From Chryseobacterium sediminis (GTDB taxonomy: Bacteria; Bacteroidota; Bacteroidia; Flavobacteriales; Weeksellaceae), in NCBI RefSeq assembly GCF_008386505.1, contig NZ_VUNZ01000001.1, positions 2,225,937 through 2,289,936 on the forward strand: a stretch of DNA of 64,000 bases, read 5' to 3'. Shown piece after piece: positions 25,219 to 34,425 of this stretch. The notes below the pieces were generated by a model. It was not told the origin of the DNA and did no database searches. It saw only the letters and a list, made by a program, of their open reading frames with translations. Numbering within the stretch: the stretch's first letter is position 1; the number at the start of each line of letters is the position of its first letter. The position numbers and the translations under genes are program-made.

Positions 25219-25815
25219 ATGGGTCTACATGAACGCCGTCAACGAGAAAAAGAATCCATCCGTGCAAATATTTTGCAGGCTGCTTTTACTTTGGCTAAAA
25301 CGGAAGGCTGGGGTTCACTGTCTATGCGTAAAATAGCTGATGCTATTGAGTATAGTGCGCCTGTAGTATATGATTATTTTGAAAATAAAGAAGCTATTCT
25401 ATTTGAAATTTCTTTAGATGGCTTTCATAAGTTACACATAGAATTATTAAAAGCTCAGCAAAAACATGACACTCCGGAAGAGCAGCTTGTTGCTATTGTG
25501 GATGCCTACTGGAACTTTGCTTTTAAAAACAAGGAATATTACCAGCTTATGTTTGGTCTTGGAATGCAATGCTGTGGAAAAGGGCAGATGAAAAAAGAAT
25601 TCTCATCATTCCAGGAACTGATCTATGAATGTACCTATGAGATTATTAAGAAAAACGGATCCAATCCGGACAATGCCTGTCATATGTCTCACGCTCTGTT
25701 TTCTGCCGTTCACGGAATGATCTCTATTATGATGATGCGTACTGCTGATATCCCTTCCACAATGAACAAGACAACATTGGACGAAACTGTTTCGGCTTTT
25801 ATTAAGTCTTTATAA
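25219..25815 (+). CDS. TetR/AcrR family transcriptional repressor
   Basis: 198 aa. The N-terminal DNA-binding helix-turn-helix (about 15-60) is clear: RANILQAAFTLAKTEGWGSLSMRKIADAIEYSAPVVYDYFENKEAI. The C-terminal ligand domain carries WNFAFKNKEYYQLMFGLGMQ and ends with a helical pair typical of TetR_C. It is followed by an RND efflux operon on the same strand. The same 11-13 bp palindrome occurs before tetR and three times between tetR and the pump, so it probably represses both and responds to a pump substrate. Confidence 0.92.
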   Translation: MGLHERRQREKESIRANILQAAFTLAKTEGWGSLSMRKIADAIEYSAPVVYDYFENKEAILFEISLDGFHKLHIELLKAQQKHDTPEEQLVAIVDAYWNFAFKNKEYYQLMFGLGMQCCGKGQMKKEFSSFQELIYECTYEIIKKNGSNPDNACHMSHALFSAVHGMISIMMMRTADIPSTMNKTTLDETVSAFIKSL

Positions 25816-25835
25816 AATTTTTTTGAATTTAAAAT

Positions 25836-25846
25836 TAACACCGTTA
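25836..25846. promoter_or_regulatory. operator copy 2 (TAACACCGTTA)
   Basis: The TAAC-N3-GTTA palindrome followed by GGAAA lies 21 bp after the tetR stop codon. Confidence 0.7.
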
Positions 25847-25964
25847 GGAAACTTAACATCGAATTAACTTAGTTTATTCTGTAATTCCTGATTAAAAATA
25901 AACCCATTTATGAAGCAATTCATAGTATTCAGTTGTTAAAAATAGTCATTTTTTGCTTATTAAT

Positions 25965-25975
25965 TAACACTGTTA
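25965..25975. promoter_or_regulatory. operator copy 3 (TAACACTGTTA)
   Basis: The TAAC-N3-GTTA palindrome is in the context TTAACACTGTTAGTAAA, 129 bp after copy 2. Confidence 0.75.
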
Positions 25976-26100
25976 GTAAAATTAACGCACCTTACACCAT
26001 CATTATACACTTAAATACATTAAAAAAACAATTTTCAATTATGGAAACAATCGACTTTATCGGACATTAAAAATTCTGTAATTTTTTTTGAACTAATCAT

Positions 26101-26111
26101 TAACACTGTTA
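26101..26111. promoter_or_regulatory. operator copy 4 (TAACACTGTTA), next to the efflux operon start
   Basis: The same palindrome in TTAACACTGTTAGGAAA lies 72 bp before the adaptor ATG and 136 bp after copy 3. The 25816-26182 gap has no other gene; a 9-codon ATG frame at 26041-26070 is too short to call. No exact TAnnTTTG is visible for the operon. Confidence 0.75.
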
Positions 26112-26182
26112 GGAAAAAAAACAGCATTTATTAAAAAGAACTTTACTTAAATCTAACACTTCATTAAAAAAATTAAACCACA

Positions 26183-27343
26183 ATGAAAATACCTGGAAAA
26201 ACAAGGTTTATTGTACTTATTGCAAGTATAATTCTTTTACAGAGCTGTACCAAGGCTGCAGAAGGATCCAATGCCGCGCCGCCAGCTCCAGAACTTCCGG
26301 TTTATACCGTTCTCACATCACCCGCTACTACATATCAGGAATTCCCTACTGCCTTAGAAGGGAAAAATAATGTTGAAATAAGATCTCAGGTAGACGGATA
26401 TCTTGATAGAATCTATGTAGAGGAAGGATCTTACGTAAGAGCCGGACAGCCATTATTTAAAATAGACTCCAGAAGCTATGGCGAGCAGATGAATATGGCG
26501 CAAGCTAATCTACAGGCTGCTAATGCTAACATACAGAAGGCAAGAGTGGAAGTAGACAGACTTCAGCCATTGGTTGCTGCAAAAGTAGTTTCTGATGTAC
26601 AGCTAAAAACAGCAAAGGCCAACTATGAAGCCGCTGTTGCAGCTGCTTCACAAGCAAGAGCTTCTGTAGGAAGTGCAAGAATCAATGTAGGATTTACAAC
26701 CATTACAGCTCCTGTAAGCGGTTATATCGGAAGAATCCCTTTCAAAAAAGGAAGTCTGATCTCCAGAACAGATGTAAATCCATTGACCTTATTATCTGAT
26801 ATCAGTGAAATTTATGCTTATTTCTCTCTGAGTGAACTGGACTTTATTGCTTTTCAGAATAAATATCCCGGAGCTACTCTGGAAGAAAAGCTGAAAAATA
26901 TGCCAATGGTAGAATTGGTGATCGCTGACAACAGCACTTATCCTGAAAAAGGAAAATTGAGTATCGTAGACGGACAGTTTGATAAAACTACCGGAGCCAT
27001 CAGTGTACGTGCCGTTTTCCCTAATGCCAACGGTACTTTAAGAACCGGAAACACAGGAAGAGTACGTATGCCGCAACTGATCTCAAATGCCGTAGTAATC
27101 CCACAGGAATCTACTTTTGAAATTCAGGATAAAACCTATGTATATGTAATGGGTAAAGATAAAAAGGTAACCGGAAGACCTATCAAAGTATCAGGAAAAA
27201 CGGATAGCTATTACTTTATTTCTGAAGGGCTTGCACCTGGAGAAAAAATAGTTTACACTGGAATTGGAAACCTAAAAGACGGTGCTTCCATCAATCCAAA
27301 AAATATTTCTTCTGACAGCTTGCTAAAAGCAAAACCATTATAA
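26183..27343 (+). CDS. RND efflux periplasmic adaptor subunit (MexA/AcrA-like lipoprotein)
   Basis: 386 aa with a lipoprotein signal (LIASIILLQSC, Cys22). The mature part has the membrane-fusion-protein order. A lipoyl half-motif is VEIRSQVDGYLDRIYVEEGSYVRAGQPLFKID. The alpha-hairpin is rich in Ala (about 95-160). The second lipoyl half is FTTITAPVSGYIGRIPFKKGSLIS, and a beta-barrel and membrane-proximal domain follow. It bridges the inner-membrane pump and the outer-membrane channel encoded downstream. It is the first gene of the operon, 40 bp before the permease. Confidence 0.95.
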   Translation: MKIPGKTRFIVLIASIILLQSCTKAAEGSNAAPPAPELPVYTVLTSPATTYQEFPTALEGKNNVEIRSQVDGYLDRIYVEEGSYVRAGQPLFKIDSRSYGEQMNMAQANLQAANANIQKARVEVDRLQPLVAAKVVSDVQLKTAKANYEAAVAAASQARASVGSARINVGFTTITAPVSGYIGRIPFKKGSLISRTDVNPLTLLSDISEIYAYFSLSELDFIAFQNKYPGATLEEKLKNMPMVELVIADNSTYPEKGKLSIVDGQFDKTTGAISVRAVFPNANGTLRTGNTGRVRMPQLISNAVVIPQESTFEIQDKTYVYVMGKDKKVTGRPIKVSGKTDSYYFISEGLAPGEKIVYTGIGNLKDGASINPKNISSDSLLKAKPL

Positions 27344-27383
27344 TTCTTTCCGAATACAGAAGACTTAAAAAAATAAACTTCTT

Positions 27384-30300
27384 ATGTTAAAACAATTTAT
27401 AGAAAGACCGGTCCTTTCAACGGTCATCTCCATAATACTCTTATTATTGGGAGCCCTGTCTCTCTTTAATTTACCGATAGCCCTCTTTCCGGATATCGCT
27501 CCACCGAGTGTACAGGTAACGGCATTCTACCCTGGAGCCAACGCGGAAGTTGTTGCACGTTCGGTTGCCACCCCAATTGAGGAAGCCGTGAACGGAGTTG
27601 AGAACATGACGTATATGACCTCAAATTCCAGTAATGACGGTACAATGACACTGAGTGTGTTCTTCAAACAGGGCGCTGATGCTGATAATGCAGCGGTAAA
27701 CGTACAAAACCGTGTATCGAAAGCGATGAGCCAATTGCCTCAGGAGGTAGTACAGGCCGGAATTTCAACACAGAAAGTGCAGAACAGTATGATCATGTTC
27801 ATGGGTTTGACCAGTGAAAATGAAAAGCAATATGACGAATTATTCCTTCAAAACTACCTGAAGATTAACGTTATTCCTCAGATACAGCGTATTCCTGGAG
27901 TAGCACAGGCTCAGGTTTTCGGAACAAGGGATTACTCTATGAGAATCTGGCTGAAACCAGACCGTCTGGCTGCCAACAATCTTTCACCTCAGGAAGTTCT
28001 GGGAGCCATTAAAGACCACAACCTTGAAGCAGCTCCGGGCCGTTTGGGACAGGGAAGTAAGGAAACTTACGAATATATCCTTAAATATAAAGGGAAACTG
28101 AATAAGAATGAAGACTATGAAAACATCGCTATTAAAGCCAATAGTGACGGCTCATTCTTAAGATTAAAAGATGTAGCAAGAGTAGAATTCGGTTCTTATA
28201 CTTATACTGCTACCAACAGAGTAGATGGGAAACCGGTTGCCGGATTTGCGATTTTACAGACTGCAGGTTCCAATGCGAATGAAATCCTTACTGAAATTGA
28301 AAGTCAGGTGAAAGTAATGGAGACTACCCTTCCAAAAGGAGTAAAGCCGATTATCATGTATAACTCCAAAGACTTCCTGGACGCATCTATCCATCAGGTT
28401 GTGGAAACATTAGTCATTGCATTCATTCTGGTATTTATTGTAGTGTATATTTTCCTTCAGGATTTCAGATCTACATTAATTCCTGCTATCGCGGTGCCGG
28501 TTGCGATCATCGGAACATTCTTCTTCCTTCAGTTATTTGGATTCAGTATCAACATGCTTACGCTGTTTGCGTTGGTTCTGGCCATTGGTATTGTAGTGGA
28601 TGATGCCATTGTAGTGGTAGAAGCCGTCCATTCTAAAATGGAACAAACAGGAATGCCTGTAGAACATGCTACAATGAACTCTATGAGCGAAATCTCAGGA
28701 GCCATTATCTCCATTACCCTTGTAATGTGTGCGGTATTTATTCCGGTTGGTTTCATGCAGGGACCTGCAGGGGTTTTCTACAGACAGTTTGCATTTACAT
28801 TAGCCATTGCAATTTTAATTTCAGCAGTGAACGCATTAACATTAAGTCCTGCGTTGTGTGCAATGTTCTTAAATGATCCTCAGGGAGAACATGGAGAACA
28901 CGGTCATAAAAAAGGTTTTGGAGCAAGATTCTTCAATGCATTTAATGCCAGCTTCAACAGCATGACCAGAAAATATATCTATAGCCTTAAATTTTTAATT
29001 AAAAATAAATGGGTTGCAATTGGAGGTCTTGTAGTCATTACAGCCGCAAGTGTATTTCTGATTAAAAAAGCACCATCAGGATTTATTCCTACTGAAGACC
29101 AGGGATTTGTATTGTATGCTGTAAATACTCCTCCAGGAAGTTCACTGGAAAGAACACACAGAGCGACAGCACAAATTGATAAAATTATCAACAGTGAAAA
29201 AGCCACCAATCACCTTTGGGTAGCCGATGGTATGAACTTTATCAGCAACGCCAATGCTTCTCCATATTCTGCAGGTTTCATCAAGCTTAAAGATTATGAT
29301 AAACGTGGTGAAATGAAAGATCCTGATCAGATTGCAGGAACATTAACAGGAAAAGTAAGCCAGGTGAAAGATGCCAATGCATTCTTCTTCAACTTCCCTA
29401 CTGTACAAGGTTTCGGTAACGTTTCCGGATTTGAATTCATGCTTCAGGATAAAACAAATGGTTCTTTTGAACAATTGGGAACAACCACCCAACAATTCAT
29501 TGGAGAGCTGATGAAAAGACCGGAAATTGCCTTCGCATTTACCACTTATGCGGCAGGAAACCCTCAGTATACTATTGATGTGGACACTGATAAAGCCAAC
29601 CAGCTGGGAGTTTCTGTAACAGAACTGATGCAGACGATGCAGATCTATTTCGGAAGTAGCTTCGTATCAGATTTCAACAGGTTTGGAAAATACTACAGAG
29701 TAATGGCACAGGCAGATATTCCTTACCGTACTGATATTAACTCTCTGGAAGGAATTTATGTTAAAAATAAATCAGGAGAAATGGTTCCGGCTAAAACACT
29801 GGTAACGTTAAAAAGATCTTTCGGACCTGAAACGGTAACAAGAAATAACCTTTTCAACGCAGTAACGATTAACGGAACACCAAAACCTGGTTACAGTACC
29901 GGAGATGCCATTAAAGCAGTAGAAGAAGTGGCTCAGCAATCCCTTCCGAGAGGATATGGATACGAGTGGACAGGGATTACCCGTGAGGAAATCAAAACAA
30001 GCGGACAGACTGCTTTCATTTTCTTCTTAAGCATTTTGTTTGTGTATTTCTTACTGGCAGCACAGTATGAAAGTTATATCCTTCCTTTTGCTATTATTCT
30101 TACAATTCCAACGGGGATTTTTGGAGTATTTGCTTTCACAGGGCTGGCAGGAATTGATAACAACATTTACGTTCAGGTAGGATTGATCATGCTTGTTGGA
30201 TTATTGGCGAAAAATGCCATCCTGATCGTAGAGTTTGCCGTACAGAGAAGAAAAGCAGGGAAAACCTTGATTGAGTCTGCACTTCAGGCATCGAGATTAC

Positions 30301-30566
30301 GTTTAAGACCAATCTTAATGACCTCTTTTGCCTTTATCGTGGGGATGCTTCCGCTGGTTTGGACACAAGGTGCTTCTTCAAAAGGAAATCACTCCATCGG
30401 ATACAGTACTGTAGGAGGAATGCTTACAGGAGTAATATTCGGGATTTTTATTATTCCGGTGATGTATGTAATCTTCCAGTATCTGCATGAAAAAATGCCA
30501 AGCAGAAAACAAAAAAGACTTCTGAAAAAACAAATGGAGGAAGAACTTTTAACTGCTACTCACTAA
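27384..30566 (+). CDS. RND efflux permease, HAE1 family (MexB/AcrB-like)
   Basis: 1,060-aa proton-driven inner-membrane pump with 12 predicted helices and two large periplasmic loops. It opens MLKQFIERPVLSTVISIILLLLG. The proton-relay Asp pair in helix 4 is visible in LALVLAIGIVVDDAIVVVEAV, and the partner Lys in helix 10 in GLLAKNAILIVEFA. Full length matches AcrB/MexB. It exports hydrophobic or amphiphilic compounds with the adaptor (upstream) and the NodT/OprM-type channel (downstream). Regulation is most likely by the TetR protein upstream. Confidence 0.96.
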   Translation: MLKQFIERPVLSTVISIILLLLGALSLFNLPIALFPDIAPPSVQVTAFYPGANAEVVARSVATPIEEAVNGVENMTYMTSNSSNDGTMTLSVFFKQGADADNAAVNVQNRVSKAMSQLPQEVVQAGISTQKVQNSMIMFMGLTSENEKQYDELFLQNYLKINVIPQIQRIPGVAQAQVFGTRDYSMRIWLKPDRLAANNLSPQEVLGAIKDHNLEAAPGRLGQGSKETYEYILKYKGKLNKNEDYENIAIKANSDGSFLRLKDVARVEFGSYTYTATNRVDGKPVAGFAILQTAGSNANEILTEIESQVKVMETTLPKGVKPIIMYNSKDFLDASIHQVVETLVIAFILVFIVVYIFLQDFRSTLIPAIAVPVAIIGTFFFLQLFGFSINMLTLFALVLAIGIVVDDAIVVVEAVHSKMEQTGMPVEHATMNSMSEISGAIISITLVMCAVFIPVGFMQGPAGVFYRQFAFTLAIAILISAVNALTLSPALCAMFLNDPQGEHGEHGHKKGFGARFFNAFNASFNSMTRKYIYSLKFLIKNKWVAIGGLVVITAASVFLIKKAPSGFIPTEDQGFVLYAVNTPPGSSLERTHRATAQIDKIINSEKATNHLWVADGMNFISNANASPYSAGFIKLKDYDKRGEMKDPDQIAGTLTGKVSQVKDANAFFFNFPTVQGFGNVSGFEFMLQDKTNGSFEQLGTTTQQFIGELMKRPEIAFAFTTYAAGNPQYTIDVDTDKANQLGVSVTELMQTMQIYFGSSFVSDFNRFGKYYRVMAQADIPYRTDINSLEGIYVKNKSGEMVPAKTLVTLKRSFGPETVTRNNLFNAVTINGTPKPGYSTGDAIKAVEEVAQQSLPRGYGYEWTGITREEIKTSGQTAFIFFLSILFVYFLLAAQYESYILPFAIILTIPTGIFGVFAFTGLAGIDNNIYVQVGLIMLVGLLAKNAILIVEFAVQRRKAGKTLIESALQASRLRLRPILMTSFAFIVGMLPLVWTQGASSKGNHSIGYSTVGGMLTGVIFGIFIIPVMYVIFQYLHEKMPSRKQKRLLKKQMEEELLTATH

Positions 30567-30579
30567 TAAAAAATGAATT

Positions 30580-30713
30580 ACAAAAACTTAGAGAAAATTT
30601 TAAGATCACAAAAGATTCACTATTCTCTTATTGATTCTTAATGGTTAAAACAGCTAAATATTTTCTCCTACTAAAGACAATTTTTGCATCAACAAAACCT
30701 CTCTAAGTTTTGT
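30580..30713 (+). other. long-range inverted repeat between RND pump and outer-membrane channel genes
   Basis: ACAAAAACTTAGAGA (30580-30594) and TCTCTAAGTTTTGT (30700-30713) are reverse complements apart from one bulged A, with 105 nt between them. The mRNA could fold here. This sits in the 170-bp gap inside the operon and may set the channel-to-pump ratio or be an mRNA processing site. Confidence 0.45.
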
Positions 30714-30736
30714 ATTCAATTAAAAGTTAAAAAACT

Positions 30737-32149
30737 ATGAAAAGAGTAAAAAATATTATTCTAACTTTTGCGCTGGCAATAGGCTCTGTTTCGTGTGTGT
30801 CCAAACTGGCATACACGGAGCCTGAGCTGCCACTTCCGGAAAAGTTTCAGTATACTGCAACTGCCGATACTGCCAGCATAGCGAATCTGGAGTGGAAACA
30901 GTTCTTTAGCGATCCTATTTTACAGGGATTAATTGAAAAAGGAATTAAAAATAATTATGATCTTCAGATTGCTCTAAAGCAGGTTGCCTCTTCACAGGAA
31001 AAACTGAAACAGGCAAAATATATGCAATATCCAGATGTAGGGTTTGGAGTAAGCGGGCAGATCTCAAGGCCTTCTAAAAACAGCATGAACGGGCAAAGCT
31101 TAAATTTATTTTTAGGCTCAAGCCATGTTGAGGATTACAATGCAGCGTTCAACCTTTCATGGGAAGCTGACATCTGGGGAAAAATTAAAAATCAGCAGGA
31201 AGTTTCAAGAATGCAGTATCTGCAGACTTATGAAGCTTCAAAAGCAGTTCAGACTCAGGTAGTAGCAGCGATTGCTCAGGGATATTATAACCTGTTGATG
31301 CTTGACAGACAATTGGCTATTGCAAAATCGAATCTGGAGCTAAGCAGCAATACCCTAATGATCACACAAAAAATGTGGGAAAGTGGTGATAATACCTCTT
31401 TGGGTGTACAGCAGGCAGCAGCACAGAAACAAGCTACGGAACTTCTGATTACGCAGCTGGAACAGAATATTGCCATTCAGGAAAACGCTTTAAGCATTCT
31501 TGTGGGTGAAGTACCTAATAAAGTAAACAGAACGATTGAAATGTCTGATACTTCCCTGCCTCAGAATATCGCTGCGGGACTTCCTGCAGCCATGGTAAGC
31601 AGAAGACCGGATGTTCGCCAGCAGGAACTTGTTTTACTGGAATCAAACGCTATCGTAGGAATTGCTCAGGCCAATATGTATCCTGCATTGAAGATTACCG
31701 CTAACGGAGGGGTAAATTCATTCAAGTTTGATAACTGGTTTCAGATTCCGGCTTCGTTATTCGGATCTGTTTTGGGAGGACTTACCCAGCCTATTTTCCA
31801 GAAAAGACAGTTGAAAACAGATCTGGAAGTAGCTAAAATTCAAAGAGAGAAAAATGTACTGGCATTCCGTCAGTCGGTATTAAATGCTGTAGGTGAAGTT
31901 TCAGATGCTTTAGTATCCAATGAAAACTTAAAAGCTCAGGAACAAAAAGCGACCGAACAGGCAACTACGCTGAAAGACGGAATAAAAAGTGCGCAACTTC
32001 TTTACAAAGGAGGTTCAGCCAATTACCTGGAAGTGATTACAGCACAGGGGAATTCCCTACAGGCAGAGTTGAATCTGGCTTCCATTAAAAGACAGAGATT
32101 AAGCAGTATTGTAGATTTATACAGAGCTTTAGGCGGCGGTTGGAAGTAG
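30737..32149 (+). CDS. RND efflux outer-membrane channel (NodT/OprM-type lipoprotein)
   Basis: 470 aa with a lipoprotein signal (LAIGSVSC, Cys20). Two homologous TolC-like repeats are visible: WKQFFSDPILQGLIEKGIKNNYDLQIALKQV in the first, and the periodic long helices with AQANMYPALKITANGG and KSAQLLYKGGSANYLEVITAQ in the second. The latter motifs are hallmarks of the OprM/NodT family. It forms the outer-membrane exit duct of the tripartite pump. The gap to the permease (170 bp) is wider than within the rest of the operon. Confidence 0.93.
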   Translation: MKRVKNIILTFALAIGSVSCVSKLAYTEPELPLPEKFQYTATADTASIANLEWKQFFSDPILQGLIEKGIKNNYDLQIALKQVASSQEKLKQAKYMQYPDVGFGVSGQISRPSKNSMNGQSLNLFLGSSHVEDYNAAFNLSWEADIWGKIKNQQEVSRMQYLQTYEASKAVQTQVVAAIAQGYYNLLMLDRQLAIAKSNLELSSNTLMITQKMWESGDNTSLGVQQAAAQKQATELLITQLEQNIAIQENALSILVGEVPNKVNRTIEMSDTSLPQNIAAGLPAAMVSRRPDVRQQELVLLESNAIVGIAQANMYPALKITANGGVNSFKFDNWFQIPASLFGSVLGGLTQPIFQKRQLKTDLEVAKIQREKNVLAFRQSVLNAVGEVSDALVSNENLKAQEQKATEQATTLKDGIKSAQLLYKGGSANYLEVITAQGNSLQAELNLASIKRQRLSSIVDLYRALGGGWK

Positions 32150-32171
32150 TAAATTAAATTATATTTGTTGA

Positions 32172-32201
32172 AGTGCGGTTCTTTTTAGGACCGCATTTTT
32201 T
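32172..32201 (+). terminator. terminator of the RND efflux operon
   Basis: An 8-bp stem (TGCGGTTC with GGACCGCA, one G-U pair) closes a 6-nt loop and is followed by T6. Confidence 0.85.
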
Positions 32202-32218
32202 GTTCTATAAGACTGCAC

Positions 32219-32293
32219 TGTCATTCTGAATGGAACAAAGTGGAGTGAAGAATCTATTCGTAGTAATGAGATTCTTCCTTAGTCAGAATGACA
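32219..32293. repeat. dispersed intergenic repeat, type 2 (TGTCATTCTGA ... TCAGAATGACA)
   Basis: A 75-bp inverted repeat with outer arms TGTCATTCTGA and TCAGAATGACA and inner arms GAAGAATCT and AGATTCTTC. The same arms bound an element at 57430-57535. Confidence 0.8.
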
Positions 32294-32322
32294 AACTGTA
32301 CGCCTAGCTTATTCATACACTA

Positions 32323-32345
32323 TGTCATTCCGTAGGAGGAATCTC
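32323..32345. repeat. fragment of type 1 dispersed repeat
   Basis: TGTCATTCCGTAGGAGGAATCTC matches the 24113-24132 copy with a GGA insertion. It lies just before the miaA stop. Confidence 0.7.
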
Positions 32346-32367
32346 TATTTTCAAAATTGCGAAGTAT

Positions 32368-33288
32368 TTATTTCTCAAACTGCTCAGCAATCCATTTTAG
32401 CAGCTCTTCAAAATCATTTTGAGAATATCCCAATTGCAAATAATGAATATCATCCGCTTTTCTGTACCAGGTCAATTGACGTTTAGCATACCTACGGCTA
32501 TTTTTTTTAATTTCCGAAACAGCAAAATCAAGTTCCCACTCTCTATCAAAATATTTAAAAAGTTCAGCATAGCCTACTGTATTCAAAGCGGTAAGATCTT
32601 TGAATTGTTCAAGGCCTTTCACCTCATCCAGTAAGCCATTCTCCATCATAATATCCACTCTCCTATTGATTCTGTCGTACAGTTCTTCCCTTGGAGCTTC
32701 TATTCCGATTCTGATCACATTGAAATCTCTTGAATCCTGAGAAACAGCGATCAGTTCAGAATATTTTGTATCCGTTTGCCAGATCACATCTATAGCACGT
32801 AAAAGCCTGCGGTGATTGTGAATATCCACCACACTGAAATATTCGGGATCGAGTTCCTGTAAAATTTCCTGAAGTTTTTCTATCCCCTCCTCTTCCAGAA
32901 TAGTCTGAAGTTTTTCCTGATTTTCAGCATTGGCTTCAGGCAGATCATGCAAACCTTCTATTACTGCTTTTTCATACATCATGCTTCCACCAACAAGAAT
33001 AACAGTGTCATGAGTTGCAAAAAGTTCATTGAGTTTGTGAAGAGCATCTTCTTCGTACTGGCCGATAGAATAATATTCTTCAACCGAAAGATTTCCGATA
33101 AAATGATGAGGTGCCTCAGCCAGTTCCACTTCAGAAGGTGACGCTGTTCCTATTTTCATTTCTTTAAAAAACTGACGGGAATCACATGAAATAATCTCCG
33201 TATTGAAATGCTGAGCCAAATCAATTGCCAATCTCGTTTTACCAATTCCGGTGGGTCCTACTACAGAAATCAAATTTTTCTTTTTCAC
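32368..33288 (-). CDS. miaA: tRNA dimethylallyltransferase
   Basis: 306-aa enzyme that adds a dimethylallyl group to A37 of tRNAs reading UNN codons. The start is a GTG at 33288, opening on KKKNLISVVGPTGIGKTRLAIDLA with the P-loop at about residues 11-18. Conserved segments are ISCDSRQFFKEMKIGTASPS, HHFIGNLSVEEYYSIGQYE, and NHRRLLRAIDVI. The C-terminal QLTWYRKADDIHYL is typical. Length is normal. The gene is divergent from yicC, with an inverted repeat element between them. Confidence 0.95.
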   Translation of the reverse strand: MKKKNLISVVGPTGIGKTRLAIDLAQHFNTEIISCDSRQFFKEMKIGTASPSEVELAEAPHHFIGNLSVEEYYSIGQYEEDALHKLNELFATHDTVILVGGSMMYEKAVIEGLHDLPEANAENQEKLQTILEEEGIEKLQEILQELDPEYFSVVDIHNHRRLLRAIDVIWQTDTKYSELIAVSQDSRDFNVIRIGIEAPREELYDRINRRVDIMMENGLLDEVKGLEQFKDLTALNTVGYAELFKYFDREWELDFAVSEIKKNSRRYAKRQLTWYRKADDIHYLQLGYSQNDFEELLKWIAEQFEK

Positions 33289-33324
33289 CGCGCTAATTTA
33301 CGAAAATGAGTTTATTTAATTTGC

Positions 33325-33421
33325 TGGAAGATGGAAGCCTGAGATTGGAAGTTAAAATGAGATATAATTTATATTTACAACAATCTTCCTACTTCCTGCC
33401 TCATCTTCCAACCATTCAACC
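33325..33421. repeat. purine/pyrimidine inverted intergenic repeat between miaA and yicC
   Basis: GCTGGAAGATGGAAGCCTG and GATTGGAAG on the left mirror CAATCTTCCTACTTCCTGCC and CATCTTCCAACC on the right. It belongs to the same family as the elements near 25.0 and 35.0 kb. Confidence 0.55.
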
Positions 33422-33446
33422 TAGTTAAACTATACACTTAAATGTT

Positions 33447-33454
33447 TATCTTTG
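33447..33454 (+). promoter_or_regulatory. -7 box TATCTTTG of yicC
   Basis: A perfect TAnnTTTG lies 17 nt before the ATG at 33472. Confidence 0.7.
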
Positions 33455-33471
33455 TACAACAATAAAAAACT

Positions 33472-34329
33472 ATGATTTTATCAATGACCGGATTCGGTAG
33501 AGCCGAAGATGTTTTTGAAGGAAAAAAAATTACAATAGATATTAAATCATTGAACAGCAAGAGCTTTGATTTGAATATTAAAATTCCTTTACGTTATAAA
33601 GAAAAAGAATTTGAAATCAGAAAAATTCTTAATGATAGAATTATCCGTGGAAAAGTAGACTGCTACGTTAATATTGAGAACCTTGAAGAGTCTAATGATG
33701 TAAAGATTAATAAAAATTTAATTGACTCTTATATCAAAGAACTTAAAAACATAGCTTCTGACGGCCCCGATTTCGAATACCTTAAAATGGCGGTAAGACT
33801 TCCTGATGCCATCTCGTCAAGACCTGATGAGCTTACAGAAGGTGAATGGGAAGCACTGGCAAAAATTGTTAATAATGCTGTAGACAGATTTGAAGAATTC
33901 AGAAAAACTGAAGGAAGCATTCTGCATGAAGAATTAAACAGAAATATTCAGAATATTGACAAATATCTTGGAGAAGTGATTCCTTTTGAAGAAGAAAGAA
34001 TTGTAAGCGTGAAAGAGCGTTATCAGAAATCTTTAAAAGAATTTGAAAACGTTGATGAAACACGTTTCTATCAGGAAATGGCCTATTTCACTGAAAAACT
34101 TGATATTTCTGAAGAAAAGGTAAGACTTACCCAGCACTTAAAATATTATAAAGAAGTAATGGATAACGAATCTTTCAACGGAAAAAAACTGGGCTTTATA
34201 TCTCAGGAAATCGGAAGAGAGATCAATACATTAGGTTCTAAAGCCAATCATGCAGAAATCCAGAAACTGGTAGTAATGATGAAGGATGACCTGGAAAAAA
34301 TTAAAGAACAAACGTTAAACGTATTATAA
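33472..34329 (+). CDS. YicC/YloC family protein (endoribonuclease family)
   Basis: 285 aa starting with the hallmark MILSMTGFGRAE. The central segment has EIRKILNDRIIRGKVDCYVNIE and the C-terminal DUF1732 part has KLGFISQEIGREINTLGSKANHAEIQKLVVMMKDDLEKIKEQTLNVL-type residues, ending as family members do. YicC proteins form rings and have been reported to cleave RNA in E. coli and B. subtilis. The gene is followed by gmk after a palindromic element, as in many bacteria where the two are neighbours. Confidence 0.93.
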   Translation: MILSMTGFGRAEDVFEGKKITIDIKSLNSKSFDLNIKIPLRYKEKEFEIRKILNDRIIRGKVDCYVNIENLEESNDVKINKNLIDSYIKELKNIASDGPDFEYLKMAVRLPDAISSRPDELTEGEWEALAKIVNNAVDRFEEFRKTEGSILHEELNRNIQNIDKYLGEVIPFEEERIVSVKERYQKSLKEFENVDETRFYQEMAYFTEKLDISEEKVRLTQHLKYYKEVMDNESFNGKKLGFISQEIGREINTLGSKANHAEIQKLVVMMKDDLEKIKEQTLNVL

Positions 34330-34330
34330 G

Positions 34331-34424
34331 ATGCGGGGTTCGAGATGCGAGGTAATAATTCCGAGTGCAAATACTACGGAATCACTACCCGAAACTCACA
34401 ATCCCGAAACCCGAAACCCATAGA
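34331..34424. repeat. imperfect palindromic element between yicC and gmk
   Basis: The left part GGGGTTCGAGATGCGAGGTA and ATTCCG mirrors the right part CGGAAT, ACTACCCGAAACTC and ATCCCGAAACCC. It begins right after the yicC stop and ends at the gmk start, and it accounts for the spurious in-frame extension of gmk. Confidence 0.6.
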
Positions 34425-34425
34425 A

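Noticed and set aside
26041-26070. Nine-codon ATG frame before the efflux operon as a leader peptide
   Set aside because: Too short, without biased codons or a linked hairpin; likely chance.
34345-34425. Extended start of guanylate kinase
   Set aside because: The extension translates a palindromic intergenic element and is rich in atypical residues; the P-loop spacing fits the ATG at 34426.
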